Shown piece by piece: positions 1 to 6,901 of a DNA stretch of 22,835 nt. Under the pieces are notes generated by a model. That model was not told the DNA's origin. It saw only the letters and a program-made list of their open reading frames with translations, and did no database searches. The position numbers were made by a program, and so were the translations under genes. The DNA lies in the NCBI GenBank assembly GCA_036639635.1, contig JAVWIF010000025.1, forward strand, positions 1 through 22,835, in the 5' to 3' direction. The stretch is from JAVWIF01 sp036639635 (lineage in GTDB: Bacteria; Bacillota_I; Bacilli_A; Erysipelotrichales; Erysipelotrichaceae). Within the stretch, counting starts at the first letter, position 1. Each line of letters starts with the position of its first letter.

Positions 1-894
1 GCTAAGTTGTATGGAACTGAAGCTAAAAGATTAAATGAACAAGTAAAAAGGAATGCTAATAAATTTCCTGAAGATTTTAAGTTTCAATTGACAACACTCG
101 AAACTATCGAGTTATCGAGGTCGCAAATTGCGACCTCAATACAGACAGTTGGTGTCAAGGGTGGTAGGAGTTATAAGCCTTATGTATTTACTGAACAAGG
201 AATTTACATGATTGCAACAATTTTAAAAAATGATATTGCCACTCAGCAAAGTATCTATATTATGCGCTCCTTCAAGGAAATGAGACATTATATTATTGAA
301 AATCAGCAATTATTTAACAATGCAGATATTTTAGGTTTTGCGAATAAATTAGTAAAACATGATGAGGATATACAGTACATAAAAAATACAATGGCAACAA
401 AAGCTGATATTGATAAAATCATGGAAAATTTTATAGATGCAGGAGATATCAAAGAAATAGTCATTTTAGATGGACAAAAATTTGAAGCGTTTGAAGCATA
501 TAGCAATATATATAAAAAAGCAAAACATACTATTTATATCATTGATGATTATATTGATACAAATACATTGTCAATGCTGAAAAAAAAGAAGAACTGTATT
601 GAGGTAATCATATTTACAGATAACAAAGGAAATAGTAGAACAAAATTACAACAAAGTGAGGTGAAGGTGTTTAATGAAGAATATCCTTCTCTTAAATTGA
701 AAAGAAACAATAATAAATGCCACGACCGCTTTATCATCCTAGATTATAAAGAGGGAACAGAGAAGGTATATCATTGTGGAGCTTCCAGTAAAGACGCAGG
801 CAACAAAGTATGCTGCATCAATCAACTAAGTAGTAATGAAATAATACATAAAATTGTAGATAATTCATTACTACATGATGATTATCAGTTTTAG
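1..894 (+). CDS. ORF6N-domain protein with PLD-like C-terminus (5' partial)
   Basis: The reading frame is open from base 1, so the true start lies upstream. The apparent TTG start at base 7 falls inside the conserved ORF6N sequence (LYGTEAKRLNEQVKRN, then FPEDFKFQL). ORF6N is a DNA-binding domain of phage antirepressor and regulator proteins and covers roughly the first 95 visible residues. A short helical linker follows (about bases 300-450). The last third resembles phospholipase-D-like modules: bases 721-744 encode HDRFIILD, an HxRx4D version of the HKD motif, followed by YHCGASSKDAGNK. Known: ORF6N proteins carry varied C-terminal modules and occur in prophages and as isolated genes. Inferred: a nucleic-acid-binding regulator, with catalysis doubtful because only one HKD-like motif with Arg for Lys is seen. 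No other phage gene lies in the window. Two terminators follow. Confidence 0.8.
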   Translation, partial: AKLYGTEAKRLNEQVKRNANKFPEDFKFQLTTLETIELSRSQIATSIQTVGVKGGRSYKPYVFTEQGIYMIATILKNDIATQQSIYIMRSFKEMRHYIIENQQLFNNADILGFANKLVKHDEDIQYIKNTMATKADIDKIMENFIDAGDIKEIVILDGQKFEAFEAYSNIYKKAKHTIYIIDDYIDTNTLSMLKKKKNCIEVIIFTDNKGNSRTKLQQSEVKVFNEEYPSLKLKRNNNKCHDRFIILDYKEGTEKVYHCGASSKDAGNKVCCINQLSSNEIIHKIVDNSLLHDDYQF

Positions 895-948
895 TAGATT
901 ATATAATTATGAGCTGTCCAAGTAATGCTGATTGGTTCACCTAGCGCA

Positions 949-970
949 AGGGAACTAATCCCTCTTTTTT
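949..970 (+). terminator. Rho-independent terminator after the ORF6N gene
   Basis: Five-base-pair stem AGGGA/TCCCT with loop ACTAA, followed by C and six T. It is short but correctly placed, 55 bases after the stop codon. Its T-run leads straight into a TTGACC box at 973-978. Confidence 0.6.
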
Positions 971-972
971 AT

Positions 973-1002
973 TTGACCAATGTTCCACTTTCAATTTACA
1001 AT
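973..1002 (+). promoter_or_regulatory. Possible upstream promoter (TTGACC, 18 bp, TACAAT)
   Basis: A TTGACC box at 973-978 and TACAAT at 997-1002 are separated by 18 bp. A transcript would start about base 1009, at the foot of the next terminator hairpin, so it would probably stop at once. It looks like a duplicate of the real tetR promoter: both share the string TTTTTTATT(T)GACCAAT. Confidence 0.35.
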
Positions 1003-1007
1003 ACAGG

Positions 1008-1031
1008 AGTGCTAAATAATAGCACTTTTTT
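1008..1031 (+). terminator. Terminator hairpin just upstream of the tetR promoter
   Basis: Seven-base-pair perfect stem AGTGCTA/TAGCACT with loop AATAA, followed by a T-run. It insulates tetR from upstream transcription. The T-run abuts the -35 box of the tetR promoter. Confidence 0.65.
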
Positions 1032-1032
1032 A

Positions 1033-1083
1033 TTGACCAATCTTACGCCTTAGCATATAATAGACTACATGGTCTATTATATG
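1033..1083 (+). promoter_or_regulatory. tetR promoter with 30-bp palindromic operator
   Basis: The -35 box TTGACC (1033-1038) and the -10 box TATAAT (1056-1061) are separated by exactly 17 bp. A dyad with 12-bp perfect arms (1054-1065 and 1072-1083, core ATAATAGAC / GTCTATTAT) and a 6-nt spacer covers the -10 box, the expected transcription start and the edge of the ribosome binding site. This is the usual arrangement for autorepression by a TetR-family protein. Inferred: the product of the next gene binds here and controls itself and the antiporter. Confidence 0.8.
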
Positions 1084-1095
1084 GAGGTAAACGAT

Positions 1096-1728
1096 ATGAA
1101 ACAAGCCGAAAAAAGTCAAATAACTTATGATAAAATACTACAAGCTGCCATTATTGAATTTGGTACTAAAAGCTACGATGCTTCTTCTTTAAATACCATA
1201 TGTGTGAATAATAATATTTCTAAAGGTTTAATGTATCACAACTTTAGGAATAAAGATGCTTTATATTTACAATGTGTAACCTTATGTTTCAATGAAATTA
1301 CCATGTACTTAAGTAAAGAGGAATATACATCAGAAAATTATCAAGAGAATATTAAAAAACTGATTGATTTACGTTTTCGTTTCTTCCAAGAAAACCCTTA
1401 TTACAAATCAATATTCTTCAATTCTCTATTTCAACCACCTAAGCATTTAAGTGCAGAAATCAAACAAATAAGGAAACAATTTGATGCCTTTAATGCACTT
1501 CAATATACAAGTATTATTCAACGTGTAACATTACGTGAAGATATCAGTGAAAAAGAAGCACTAGAATATTTCTTTATCTTTCAAGACATGTTTAATGGGT
1601 ACTTTCAAAGTAAAACATTTGAAAATCATACCATGATTGATTTAATTAGTGATCATGAAAAACATTTAACAAAGCTATTAAATATCTTATTGTATGGAAT
1701 TGCAAAGGAGGAAAGCGCACATGCTTAA
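1096..1728 (+). CDS. TetR/AcrR-family transcriptional regulator
   Basis: A 210-aa protein of normal TetR length. The N-terminal helix-turn-helix covers about residues 8-55: ILQAAIIEFGTKSYDASSLN, then NNISKGLMYHNFRNKDALY, which matches the family pattern (G.YHHF.sKe.L). The C-terminal half is a helical ligand-binding domain rich in aromatic residues. The ATG at 1096 is chosen because GGAGG (1083-1087) lies 8 nt before it. In-frame ATGs at 1069 and 1081 lie within or at the edge of the operator and have no ribosome binding site. The gene overlaps the antiporter start by 8 nt. Together with the palindrome at 1054-1083 this makes a self-regulated regulator/transporter pair. The ligand is not evident. 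Confidence 0.9.
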   Translation: MKQAEKSQITYDKILQAAIIEFGTKSYDASSLNTICVNNNISKGLMYHNFRNKDALYLQCVTLCFNEITMYLSKEEYTSENYQENIKKLIDLRFRFFQENPYYKSIFFNSLFQPPKHLSAEIKQIRKQFDAFNALQYTSIIQRVTLREDISEKEALEYFFIFQDMFNGYFQSKTFENHTMIDLISDHEKHLTKLLNILLYGIAKEESAHA

Positions 1729-2947
1729 CTTACTAATTAGACTAATTCTAGCTATTATAATGGCTTTCTTTACAGGGAAGTTAGTATCCATGCTTAAGCT
1801 TCCTGCCATTCTTGGTTGGTTATTAGCAGGTATGATATTAGGTCCTCATGCGCTTATGCTAATCAACACTGAACTATTAGATGCCTCATGGTACCAAAGC
1901 TTCGTTCATATTTTAGAATGTGCTGTAGGATTACTCATTGGTACAGAACTTGTTTGGAAAAAAATTAAGCGAACAGGTAAACAAATTATCGTTACAACTT
2001 TAACACAATCACTAGGAACCTTCTTCTTTGTTACACTTGTATTTGGTGTTATCTTCTATTTCATGGATATTCCGCTTTACCTCGCAGCTATTTTTGGTGG
2101 TATTGCATTAGCAACAGCTCCTGCTCCAGCACTTTCAGTAGTACGCGAATTTAACACAGATGGTCCTGTCACAAAAACATTGATTCCAATGGCTGCTTTA
2201 GATGACATGGTTGGTGTGATTGTCTTCTTTTCTGTTATTTCTATTGTTGGTTCTCATATCTCTGAACAAAAAATACCACTTTATATGATTCTTCTTGTAG
2301 TGCTGTTACCCCTTCTCATAGGTATTGCAACAGGATTTATTGCAGGACTATGTTTAAAGAAAGAAAGAAATGAAAAACAAACACTTATTATATTGTTACT
2401 TTCACTGCTATTCGCAAGTCTAGTAGGCTTCTTCTTTAATTCCTATGTGATGCCAAAACCTGTCCTCAACTTTATGTTAATAGGTATGGCGTTCTCTGCA
2501 ACATTTGCCAATATGATTCCAGGAAAAAAATTGGATAACTTAATGCGTTCATTTAATCCAATTTTAGGTTTCTCTATGATAATTGTAATTATTAATTTAG
2601 GTGCTCCTTTAGACTATCATTTAATACTTGGAGCAGGTTTATTCACTGCGGTATATATAATAGCTAGAGCGCTTGGTAAGTACTTTGGTGCCTACTTTGG
2701 CGCTTCCATTACCAATTCTCCAACAACAGTAAAAAAATATCTAGGACTTACTTTACTACCCCACTCCGGTGTCTCATTAGTGTTTACTGGTATTGCAGTC
2801 TCTATTCTAACAAATCCTGCTCCAGAGTGTGCTAAAATCATTCAAGGAACCATAGCAGCAGCTGCTATTATCAATGAAGTTATTGCTGTAATCGTTGCTA
2901 AAAAAGGATTTGAATGGGCTGGAGAATTTAATAAAAAAACGAATTAA
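1721..2947 (+). CDS. Cation:proton antiporter, CPA2 (Na+/H+ or K+/H+ exchanger) type
   Basis: A 408-aa, strongly hydrophobic protein with about 12 predicted membrane helices. Early sequence LPAILGWLLAGMILGPH (about residues 27-43) and TAPAPALSVVRE (about 122-133) are typical of the CPA fold. LDD (Asp 151-152) in a membrane helix matches the acidic cation-site pair of this superfamily. Start: AAAGGAGG at 1704-1711 lies 9 nt before ATG 1721, so longer in-frame extensions into tetR are not used. Translation is coupled to tetR through the 8-nt overlap. No cytoplasmic TrkA-N or RCK domain is present, unlike KefB/KefC. Inferred role: cation and pH homeostasis or stress efflux, induced when TetR is released. 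The ion cannot be read from the sequence. Confidence 0.85.
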   Translation: MLNLLIRLILAIIMAFFTGKLVSMLKLPAILGWLLAGMILGPHALMLINTELLDASWYQSFVHILECAVGLLIGTELVWKKIKRTGKQIIVTTLTQSLGTFFFVTLVFGVIFYFMDIPLYLAAIFGGIALATAPAPALSVVREFNTDGPVTKTLIPMAALDDMVGVIVFFSVISIVGSHISEQKIPLYMILLVVLLPLLIGIATGFIAGLCLKKERNEKQTLIILLLSLLFASLVGFFFNSYVMPKPVLNFMLIGMAFSATFANMIPGKKLDNLMRSFNPILGFSMIIVIINLGAPLDYHLILGAGLFTAVYIIARALGKYFGAYFGASITNSPTTVKKYLGLTLLPHSGVSLVFTGIAVSILTNPAPECAKIIQGTIAAAAIINEVIAVIVAKKGFEWAGEFNKKTN

Positions 2948-2954
2948 ATAAACG

Positions 2955-2985
2955 AAGTCAACTTTCATAGGTTGGCTTTTCTTAT
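2955..2985 (+). terminator. Terminator after the antiporter gene
   Basis: Stem AAGTCAAC (2955-2962) pairs with GTTGGCTT (2971-2978), 8 bp with one G-U pair and an 8-nt loop, followed by TTCTTATATTT. It begins 7 nt after the stop codon. Confidence 0.7.
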
Positions 2986-3044
2986 ATTTCAAACTATTCG
3001 TCTCTTTAATATAACCAATTTTCATTCTTCTTCACTTCCTATTA

Positions 3045-3053
3045 TGGTATAAT
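3045..3053 (+). promoter_or_regulatory. Extended -10 promoter of the MATE gene
   Basis: TGGTATAAT is an extended -10 element with no clear -35 box. The same element precedes the glycerol dehydrogenase gene (20245-20253). AGGAGG at 3062-3067 follows, ahead of ATG 3073. Confidence 0.6.
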
Positions 3054-3072
3054 TCTACCTCAGGAGGTTTTT

Positions 3073-4443
3073 ATGAATACAACGAACGATAAATTACTGC
3101 ACCATAAGATACCATCATTATTATTAACCTTAGCCATCCCAATGATTGTGGCACAATTAGTAAATGTTTTATACAACATAGTTGATCGTCTTTATATTTC
3201 CCATATACCAGATATCGGAACTGCTGCACTTACAGGTGTTGGTGTAACCTTTCCTATACTTATGTTAATTAGTGCTTTCAGTGCTTTAATAGGAGGTGGA
3301 GGAGCACCTTTAGCTTCTATTCGATTAGGCGCAAAGAAAGAAGAAGAAGCCCAAGAAATACTTGGCAGTTGTTTCTTTTCCTTAAGTGTTATTTCAATTA
3401 TCTTAACAATTTTATTTTTTATCTTTAAAGAAGACATCCTTCTAGCTTTTGGTGCAAGTGCAGATACACTTCCTTATGCCACAAGTTATTTAAGTATTTA
3501 TTTACTAGGCACTATATTTGTGCAATACTCCTTAGGATTAAACACCTTTATTAATGCACAGGGCTTTACTAAAATTGGTATGACAACCGTTACAATAGGT
3601 GCCATTACCAATATTATATTAGATCCTATATTTATCTTTGTGTTTAATATGGGCGTACAAGGGGCTGCTTTAGCAACCGTTATTTCACAAGCAATTAGTG
3701 CGTTTTGGGTATTAAAGTTCTTAATGGGTCCTACTACGCATTTACGTATTCAAAAAAAATATGTTCGCTTTTCTAAACGTATTGTATTTATGGTTATTTC
3801 TTTAGGCATTTCTCCTTTCATTATGAATTCAACAGACAGTCTCGTTAGTATTATTTTCAATACCCAACTAAGAGCTAGTGGAGGTGATTTATATGTTGGA
3901 AGTATGGTTGTTATTTCTAGTATTATGCAAATCATATTGTTACCTTTAGCAGGTTTAAACAATGGTGCACAACCAATTATTAGTTATAACTATGGTGCAA
4001 AACAATACGAACGTGTAAAAGAAACCATCAAATGTTCCTTCCTTATTAATATGGCCTTTACCATCACCATGTGTCTAATTTGTGTCTTTATTCCTGAAGT
4101 CTTATATAATATTTTTACTCCGGATCCTCAATTACGTGCTGTTTTGCATACTGTTATGCCTTTCTATTATTTTGGGATATTTATGTTTGGTGCACAAAGT
4201 GCTTTCCAAAATGCTTTCCTTGCTCTAGGACAGGCAAAAGTATCATTAGTCCTCGCTTTGTTAAGAAAAGTCATCTTATTAATTCCTTTAATTTTTATTC
4301 TTCCTACTCTTACAAAAAGTGGTGTGAATGGAATCTTTAGTGCTGAAGGTGTAGCTGATATTCTAGCAGGTAGTGTTACTAGTTTAACCTTCTTCTTTAC
4401 AAGTAAGAAACTATTTGCGAAAGAAGAGTGTTCTAGTCTATAA
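3073..4443 (+). CDS. MATE-family multidrug efflux transporter (MepA-like)
   Basis: A 456-aa membrane protein of normal MATE length with two MatE repeats (about residues 15-175 and 235-400). The N-terminal sequence LAIPMIVAQLVNVLYNIVDRLYI, followed by GVGVTFPI, is the hallmark of the MepA-like branch. Later segments such as GLNNGAQPIISYNYGAKQYERVK and FGAQSAFQNAFLALGQAK match the second repeat. Members export cationic drugs and dyes in exchange for Na+ or H+ at the cytoplasmic membrane. The start is set by AGGAGG 5 nt before ATG 3073. It has its own promoter, but it lies directly after the TetR/antiporter pair. The next gene, yigZ, starts 16 nt after the stop, so the two are probably co-transcribed. 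The substrate is unknown. Confidence 0.9.
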   Translation: MNTTNDKLLHHKIPSLLLTLAIPMIVAQLVNVLYNIVDRLYISHIPDIGTAALTGVGVTFPILMLISAFSALIGGGGAPLASIRLGAKKEEEAQEILGSCFFSLSVISIILTILFFIFKEDILLAFGASADTLPYATSYLSIYLLGTIFVQYSLGLNTFINAQGFTKIGMTTVTIGAITNIILDPIFIFVFNMGVQGAALATVISQAISAFWVLKFLMGPTTHLRIQKKYVRFSKRIVFMVISLGISPFIMNSTDSLVSIIFNTQLRASGGDLYVGSMVVISSIMQIILLPLAGLNNGAQPIISYNYGAKQYERVKETIKCSFLINMAFTITMCLICVFIPEVLYNIFTPDPQLRAVLHTVMPFYYFGIFMFGAQSAFQNAFLALGQAKVSLVLALLRKVILLIPLIFILPTLTKSGVNGIFSAEGVADILAGSVTSLTFFFTSKKLFAKEECSSL

Positions 4444-4459
4444 TGAAGTAGGTGATAAT

Positions 4460-5077
4460 ATGATACGAATTAAAGAAGATAGTCAAAGTGAACTCATTAT
4501 TAAGAAGAGTCGGTTTCTTTGTTACTTGCATCGCTGTTTTAGTGAAGAAGATGCCAAAGCTTTCATTGTTCGCATAAAAAAAGAACATCCCAATGCAAAT
4601 CATTATTGTTATGCTTTTATTATAGGAGAACAACATATGCTACAACGTAGTAATGATGATGGAGAACCTTCACGTAGTGCTGGTGTTCCTATTCTTGAAT
4701 GCTTAATAAATAACGATTTACATGATGTAATAGCCGTTGTTGTTCGCTACTTTGGCGGAATAAAGTTAGGTGCTGGAGGATTAATTCGTGCCTACTCTAA
4801 AAGTGTCTCAAATACTTTGCAAAATACGATTCTATGTAAAAGTGTGAAGATGTCACGCTATGCTCTAGATTTTTCATATAACTTCACGCAAAAATTAGAT
4901 TATTACTTTCGCCAACAAGCAATTCAAGTGACGCTCAAAGAATATAATGAACTCGTTCATTATGAATATACGAGTTTAAGATCAATGGAAGAAGATATTA
5001 AAGAATTAACAAGTGGACGCTATCTTCCTAGCTTTATTGAAGATGTTATTATTGAACAAGTGATAGAAAACGAATGA
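4460..5077 (+). CDS. yigZ: YigZ/IMPACT (UPF0029) family protein
   Basis: A 205-aa protein. The N-terminal UPF0029/Impact domain (about residues 1-125) contains NDDGEPSRSAGVPIL (65-79) and VVVRYFGGIKLGAGGLIRAY (93-112), both diagnostic. The C-terminal part (about 135-200) matches the DUF1949 ferredoxin-like domain. The family is widespread (E. coli YigZ, B. subtilis YvyE). Relation to eukaryotic IMPACT suggests a translation-linked role, but the biochemical function is not settled. The ATG at 4460 is preferred over the in-frame ATG at 4415 because the latter lies within the MATE gene and only the former starts at the conserved N-terminus. The gene is 16 nt downstream of the MATE gene. Its last codons form one arm of the terminator at 5066-5108. 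Confidence 0.9.
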   Translation: MIRIKEDSQSELIIKKSRFLCYLHRCFSEEDAKAFIVRIKKEHPNANHYCYAFIIGEQHMLQRSNDDGEPSRSAGVPILECLINNDLHDVIAVVVRYFGGIKLGAGGLIRAYSKSVSNTLQNTILCKSVKMSRYALDFSYNFTQKLDYYFRQQAIQVTLKEYNELVHYEYTSLRSMEEDIKELTSGRYLPSFIEDVIIEQVIENE

Positions 5078-5108
5078 TCGCCATTATTGGAAGAAATCAT
5101 TCGTTTTC
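5066..5108. terminator. Bidirectional terminator embedded in two convergent gene ends
   Basis: A perfect 13-bp inverted repeat (5066-5078 and 5096-5108, GAAAACGAATGAT and its complement) with a 17-nt loop. The left arm contains the last yigZ codons and its stop. The right arm lies within the Nudix coding region. The T-runs on both strands suit termination in both directions. Confidence 0.75.
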
Positions 5109-5599
5109 TTTTCATATTCATTCATAAAGTTTAATAAGAATTTCTGAGCAAGTGAGCCTTGTTTAATTGCACTACATGCCTCTTCAAACGTAAACCACTG
5201 TGCCTTATCTATTTCCCATGTACTAATATCATCAAGTGATTCACTATCAATAACAACCGCAAAGTTCCATAACAATGTATTACTCTTTGAAAAATACTCA
5301 CTTTTAAGAAAACGATATGCTACAATCGTTCTTCCAATTTCTTCCTTCAGTTCACGCAATAGTGCATCTTCTCCACTTTCTCCTTGGTTAATGTATCCAG
5401 CTACCAAGATATTATCACTTTTATTGTATTGTTGAATAAGTAATATTTTATCTTTCTTAGGATTTAAGACGATCATCGATACCGCACTATGATAGATTGG
5501 AAAGCGATATTCCTTGCAACTTGCACAATACGCTACAATCCCTTCGTGAACAAGTTCTTTCTTAGTTAACGCATTTCCACAAACTGGACAATATTTCAT
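5084..5599 (-). CDS. Nudix hydrolase with N-terminal zinc ribbon (NudC-like)
   Basis: A 171-aa protein. A four-cysteine zinc ribbon sits at the N-terminus (CPVC at 4-7 and CASC at 25-28). The Nudix domain follows with a complete box at residues 68-90: G68, E74, R82-E83, E86-E87, G89 (the GX5EX7REUXEEXG pattern). The enzyme class hydrolyses nucleoside diphosphates linked to another group, using a divalent metal. A zinc ribbon ahead of the box is typical of NudC-type NAD(H) pyrophosphatases and their relatives. At 171 aa it lacks the long N-terminal domain of classical NudC, so the substrate is uncertain. Start: GAGGAAAG lies about 6 nt upstream of the ATG. It has its own promoter and is convergent with yigZ. 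Confidence 0.88.
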   Translation of the reverse strand: MKYCPVCGNALTKKELVHEGIVAYCASCKEYRFPIYHSAVSMIVLNPKKDKILLIQQYNKSDNILVAGYINQGESGEDALLRELKEEIGRTIVAYRFLKSEYFSKSNTLLWNFAVVIDSESLDDISTWEIDKAQWFTFEEACSAIKQGSLAQKFLLNFMNEYEKKTNDFFQ

Positions 5600-5633
5600 A
5601 TTCGCTTTCCTCGTTCTTCCTTACATAATTATT

Positions 5634-5662
5634 AGAATAGCGCTAATTTCAGCATAATGCAA
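5634..5662 (-). promoter_or_regulatory. Promoter of the Nudix gene
   Basis: On the minus strand TTGCAT (5662-5657), 17 bp, TATTCT (5639-5634). The leader is about 30 nt. Confidence 0.5.
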
Positions 5663-5684
5663 CTTATTTAATGTTTCGTTGCTT

Positions 5685-5720
5685 TAAAAAAGGAACAACA
5701 TCTATAAAAATGTTGTCCCT
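5685..5720 (-). terminator. Terminator after the 277-aa unknown gene
   Basis: On the minus strand AGGGACAACAT (5720-5710) pairs with ATGTTGTTCCT (5701-5691), 11 bp with one G-U pair and an 8-nt loop, followed by a run of T. It starts 8 nt after the stop codon. Confidence 0.8.
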
Positions 5721-5728
5721 TACTTCAT

Positions 5729-6562
5729 TTACATCTCTTTTACCATTTTCCAAAGTTCACTGTATGAAATAAAGCCTATTGCATCGCATTTCTCTTTAGC
5801 AACTTGCCGTTGTTTTTTCACATTTCCATCATGCACTCTATTTAATGTATTCTTATCCATCATATATTGAACATAGGAAAATTTCTTCATAAGAAACCAA
5901 GAAGCAATACTATCATTGATACCATCCTCTTTAATCTCTGTATTGATTAAAATCTCTCTTATATTCGCTACACGATCACTAGCAATCTTCGCAGCCAATG
6001 TATACATGAAATCGTAGTTTTCAAATAATTTAGAATCCAATTCCCTTTGTACAATACCAGCTTTTCGATTCTTTATCAAAAATGCTTCTACTACTTTTTG
6101 CATTTGTTCTATACTATTTTTGGTTGCGCTTATCGCAATCACTTCATTACGTGTTCCTTCAAATTCGTTATCTGGTTCACTCATAACATAATATAAAGCT
6201 TTTGCTTGAATATAAGCTTCCTCTTCACCTAGTGTTATAATAACTGCTTTTTGGTAATCTTCAAACATGCCATATACCACATAAGGACAACGAATCGTAC
6301 CTTGTGGTAATTTAAATGCATCTTTATAACGGATAATCTGATTCGCTACTGCATCTTTGTTAATGTTTAAATGTAAATCTTCACAAATCTTTAAATTGTT
6401 ATCTAGCTCAAATAATGGAGATAGAATAGCTGTTATTTCCTCTTTGCCTTCTACATTTTCTATCATCGACAAATAGTCTTCTAGAAATCCATTAAATTTG
6501 CAACTCCCTGCTTCGTTTCCTCTTGTATCGCTTATCTCACACAAGATATCATAAATCGCCAT
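5729..6562 (-). CDS. Conserved-looking protein of unknown function, 277 aa
   Basis: I do not recognise the family. It is clearly a real gene: an AAGGAGG ribosome binding site just upstream of ATG 6562, 277 uninterrupted codons and a strong terminator. The protein is soluble, with no signal peptide or membrane segment. The N-terminal half is acidic (the first 80 residues are rich in Asp and Glu) and the C-terminal 45 residues are basic (DGNVKKQRQVAKEKCDAIGF). The middle (about residues 85-160) looks like an alpha/beta unit, with beta-like VVYGMF and VIITLG. It stands alone between two terminator-bounded units, so its neighbours give no functional hint. It could be a nucleotide- or nucleic-acid-related cytoplasmic protein, but nothing in the sequence proves that. 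Confidence 0.8.
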   Translation of the reverse strand: MAIYDILCEISDTRGNEAGSCKFNGFLEDYLSMIENVEGKEEITAILSPLFELDNNLKICEDLHLNINKDAVANQIIRYKDAFKLPQGTIRCPYVVYGMFEDYQKAVIITLGEEEAYIQAKALYYVMSEPDNEFEGTRNEVIAISATKNSIEQMQKVVEAFLIKNRKAGIVQRELDSKLFENYDFMYTLAAKIASDRVANIREILINTEIKEDGINDSIASWFLMKKFSYVQYMMDKNTLNRVHDGNVKKQRQVAKEKCDAIGFISYSELWKMVKEM

Positions 6563-6901
6563 ACTCTTCCTCCTTTCTTTTTGTGCTCCCTTTGAGATGA
6601 ATGAATAAAACCTATAAACAAAGTATCTGCTTTTTCTTTCTAGTGTATGGCAGATAACTTTGATATATTCATAAATACTTGTTTTCTTCTAATTTCATTT
6701 TACAACCTTTACAAAATAATTCAACAAGAATTTGATTATTCGCAAATATTGTTTCTACTTTCTAAACAAGTAGTGCTAACTGTATTTTTTAAATAGATTT
6801 TTATATATTAAAAAAATACAGTTATCCGTATAAACTGCTCTTCATTAATAAGGAACATAACAGACCTATTTCCTTTTCAAAATCAACTATTTTTAAGTGT
6901 C
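6563..6901. other. Gene-free gap of 339 bp, very AT-rich
   Basis: No convincing ORF with a ribosome binding site on either strand. It holds the leader of the 277-aa gene, with an imperfect inverted repeat (AAAGTATCTGC 6620-6630 and GCAGATAACTTT 6650-6661, one-base bulge). It also holds a long AT-rich inverted repeat at 6777-6824. A weak minus-strand promoter for the 277-aa gene may lie near 6690-6720 (TTGAAT, 16 bp, TAAAAT). No typical terminator for the alpha/beta hydrolase gene is seen unless it is the 6777-6824 structure. Confidence 0.6.
6777..6824. repeat. Long AT-rich inverted repeat
   Basis: Left arm TAACTGTATTTTTT (6777-6790) and right arm AAAAAAATACAGTTA (6810-6824) are complementary apart from one extra A, with a 19-nt AT-only loop region. 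It lies 78 bp beyond the stop of the leftward hydrolase gene. It could act as a weak terminator or be a relic of a small element. Confidence 0.55.

Noticed and set aside
1..894. Prophage remnant at the left edge
   Set aside because: ORF6N is phage-associated, but no structural, lysis or integrase genes follow, and isolated ORF6N genes are common.
1069..1095. Upstream ATG starts for the TetR gene
   Set aside because: They fall inside or at the edge of the operator palindrome and lack a ribosome binding site. ATG 1096 has GGAGG at proper spacing.
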